A DNA stretch of 42,909 nt from Chitinophagia bacterium. GTDB taxonomy: Bacteria; Bacteroidota; Bacteroidia; Chitinophagales; Chitinophagaceae. The position numbers and the translations under genes are program-made. This document shows positions 41,593 to 42,909 of the stretch, piece by piece (positions within the stretch are counted from its first letter, which is position 1; each line of letters begins with the position of its first letter). The DNA is taken from assembly GCA_009928005.1 (NCBI GenBank), contig RFVO01000009.1, positions 1-42,909 on the forward strand, read 5' to 3'. Below the pieces are notes generated by a model. That model made no database searches. It was not told the DNA's origin and worked only from the letters and a program-made list of their open reading frames with translations.

Positions 41593-42834
41593 TTATACTT
41601 TTTTAACTACACTGCCCTTCCATCCAAAGTAGGCTACTACGGCGAAAGCCACTAGTGGCACTATATAGCCCATTTGTATATTACCTGTAGCATCGCTAAT
41701 TAATCCAAAAATGCGAGGCAAAATAGCACCCCCTACTATGGACATCACTATTAAACTACTAGCCATTTCAGTATCTGGACCTAATTGCTGAATACCTAAT
41801 GAAAAAATAGTAGGAAACATAATAGACATAAAAAAACAAATGCCTATTAATGCATAAATAGTTATCATTCCTTTACCAAAAATGGCTACTAAACATAATA
41901 GTACACAAACGGTAGCAAAAGAACTTAATAAATGACGAGGAGTAAAATATTTCATTAATGCAGTGCCTAAAAAACGACCTACTAAAAAAGCAAGGCCCCC
42001 CATACTTAAATAATCGGCAGCTTGTATTTCAGAAATTTGCGCCGACTGAGTGGCGTATAATATAAATAAACTAAGTACGCATACCTGTGCACCAACATAA
42101 AAAAATTGTGCAACCACAGCCCAACTTAAATGAGAATGTCTAAAGGTTTTTAAAATAGTTGAATTTTGATTGGCCGTATTATTATCTCTAATATCGGGTA
42201 GCTTAATTTTAAAAAACAAAAAAGCTATACATAAAAGTATAATACCTAAAATAGTGTAAGGTGTTTTAACTGTATAGGCTTCAGCTGCTAATGCTGCTTT
42301 TTGAGCAGCAGCAGTCATTGTACCTAATTGCTCCCCGGTATATCCCTTGGTTAAAATTATTCTAGCACCTATAGCAGGGGCCAAGGCCGCAGCTAAGCCA
42401 TTGAAGGATTGTGCTAGATTAAGTCTTTGGGTAGATGTACTTGGGTCGCCTAAAGAAGAAGCATAGGGGTTTGCGGCAGTTTCTAAAATAGTTAAGCCAC
42501 AGGCAATCACAAATAAGGCAAATAAAAAATAATTATAAGATTGATTATTCGCAGCCGGTACAAATAAAAATGAACCTAGCGCAAATAATAACAGGCCTGC
42601 AATGATGCCTGTTTTATACCCCCATCTTTTCATGATATAACCAGCAGGCAAGGCCATAAAAAAGTAGGCTACAAAAACCGAAGAGTCTACCAAGGTAGAC
42701 TGAGTGGTGGTAAGCGTAAATGACTTTTTTAAATGAGGAATTAAAATGGGATCTAAATTATGTGCAAAGCCCCATAAAAAAAACAAGCAAGTAATTAATA
42801 TAAAAGGAATTAGGTCTGATTTGGTTTTTTGCAT
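41593..42834 (-). CDS. Sugar MFS transporter, FucP/GluP (fucose:proton symporter) family
   Basis: A 413-residue inner-membrane protein with about 12 hydrophobic segments. The N-terminal F-F-L-W-G-F-A-H-N-L-D (18-28) and L-E-T-A-A-N-P-Y-A (117-125) are signatures of the fucose:H+ symporter family; the Asp and Glu in these motifs correspond to the protonation residues of E. coli FucP. A hydrophilic loop separates the two halves near 205-230. It would import a hexose, hexosamine or fucose; the exact sugar cannot be told because no sugar-catabolic gene lies beside it. The start Met at 42834 is followed directly by a charged segment and the first helix. The remaining 75 bp to the end of the window hold only its AT-rich upstream region. 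Confidence 0.9.
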   Translation of the reverse strand: MQKTKSDLIPFILITCLFFLWGFAHNLDPILIPHLKKSFTLTTTQSTLVDSSVFVAYFFMALPAGYIMKRWGYKTGIIAGLLLFALGSFLFVPAANNQSYNYFLFALFVIACGLTILETAANPYASSLGDPSTSTQRLNLAQSFNGLAAALAPAIGARIILTKGYTGEQLGTMTAAAQKAALAAEAYTVKTPYTILGIILLCIAFLFFKIKLPDIRDNNTANQNSTILKTFRHSHLSWAVVAQFFYVGAQVCVLSLFILYATQSAQISEIQAADYLSMGGLAFLVGRFLGTALMKYFTPRHLLSSFATVCVLLCLVAIFGKGMITIYALIGICFFMSIMFPTIFSLGIQQLGPDTEMASSLIVMSIVGGAILPRIFGLISDATGNIQMGYIVPLVAFAVVAYFGWKGSVVKKV

Positions 42835-42909
42835 AGATCATAAATTATATTTAAATATAATCTATCCAAAACATTTAAGCAAAAAATATGCTTAGAGAAT
42901 GGTATTAAA

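Noticed and set aside
1..42909. CRISPR arrays, tRNA or rRNA genes, transposases, phage or integrase genes
   Set aside because: Looked for repeat-spacer patterns, cloverleaf-like segments and recombinase motifs; none seen.

Overview
The window is AT-rich, densely coding and reads as chromosomal DNA of a member of the Bacteroidota, probably a Chitinophagaceae-like species (the family is inference). The signs are TonB-dependent receptors with partner lipoproteins, an HmuY-type haem protein, a GLPGLI-family protein next to a large outer-membrane barrel, a DUF1080 sugar hydrolase, an S41 lipoprotein protease, an ECF sigma/anti-sigma operon, a lack of Shine-Dalgarno sequences and TAnnTTTG-like -7 boxes. 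I saw no tRNA, rRNA, IS element, phage gene or CRISPR array.

Layout. 1-335 is the 3' end of an M28 peptidase. 339-3088 (minus) is a TonB receptor plus HmuY-like haem-uptake pair, with a membrane-tethered putative regulator upstream (3183-4589, minus). 4590-4952 is a structured non-coding region (putative small RNA with terminator, 11-bp-period direct repeat, alternative hairpins) ahead of a phosphate-uptake operon (DUF47 + Pit, 4953-7324). 7401-8702 is an M24 peptidase, divergent from a second TonB receptor (8778-10838). 10832-14510 (minus) is a large barrel protein and a GLPGLI protein. 14669-19050 holds a PD40/amidohydrolase fusion and a Tat-exported sugar isomerase-like protein.

The most unusual stretch is 19174-28938. 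Two paralogous penicillin-acylase-like N-terminal nucleophile hydrolases flank a LuxR-type regulator with an imperfect receiver, a tandem pair of ATP-grasp (D-Ala-D-Ala ligase-like) enzymes, a frameshifted DUF1080 gene, a TIGR02206/YwaF-type membrane protein and a small HAD protein. The second ATP-grasp enzyme carries a complete C-terminal SET plus post-SET domain, the protein lysine methyltransferase fold, with its zinc-binding cysteines and catalytic tyrosine present. This ATP-grasp/ATP-grasp-SET pair is the best candidate for an undescribed system in the window; its product and substrate are unknown.

28995-34665 holds a nucleotide-sugar dehydrogenase, a DUF1684 protein, an S41 protease, an exported VOC protein, an esterase and a single-domain asparaginase. 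34678-37617 holds an M28 peptidase and a sigma/anti-sigma/Spy-like sensor operon. 37739-42834 holds an M20 peptidase, an alpha/beta hydrolase, an amidohydrolase and a FucP-type sugar transporter. Overall the region is rich in exported enzymes that cut peptides, amides and esters, with TonB receptors for uptake, which fits a scavenger of peptides and other organic polymers.
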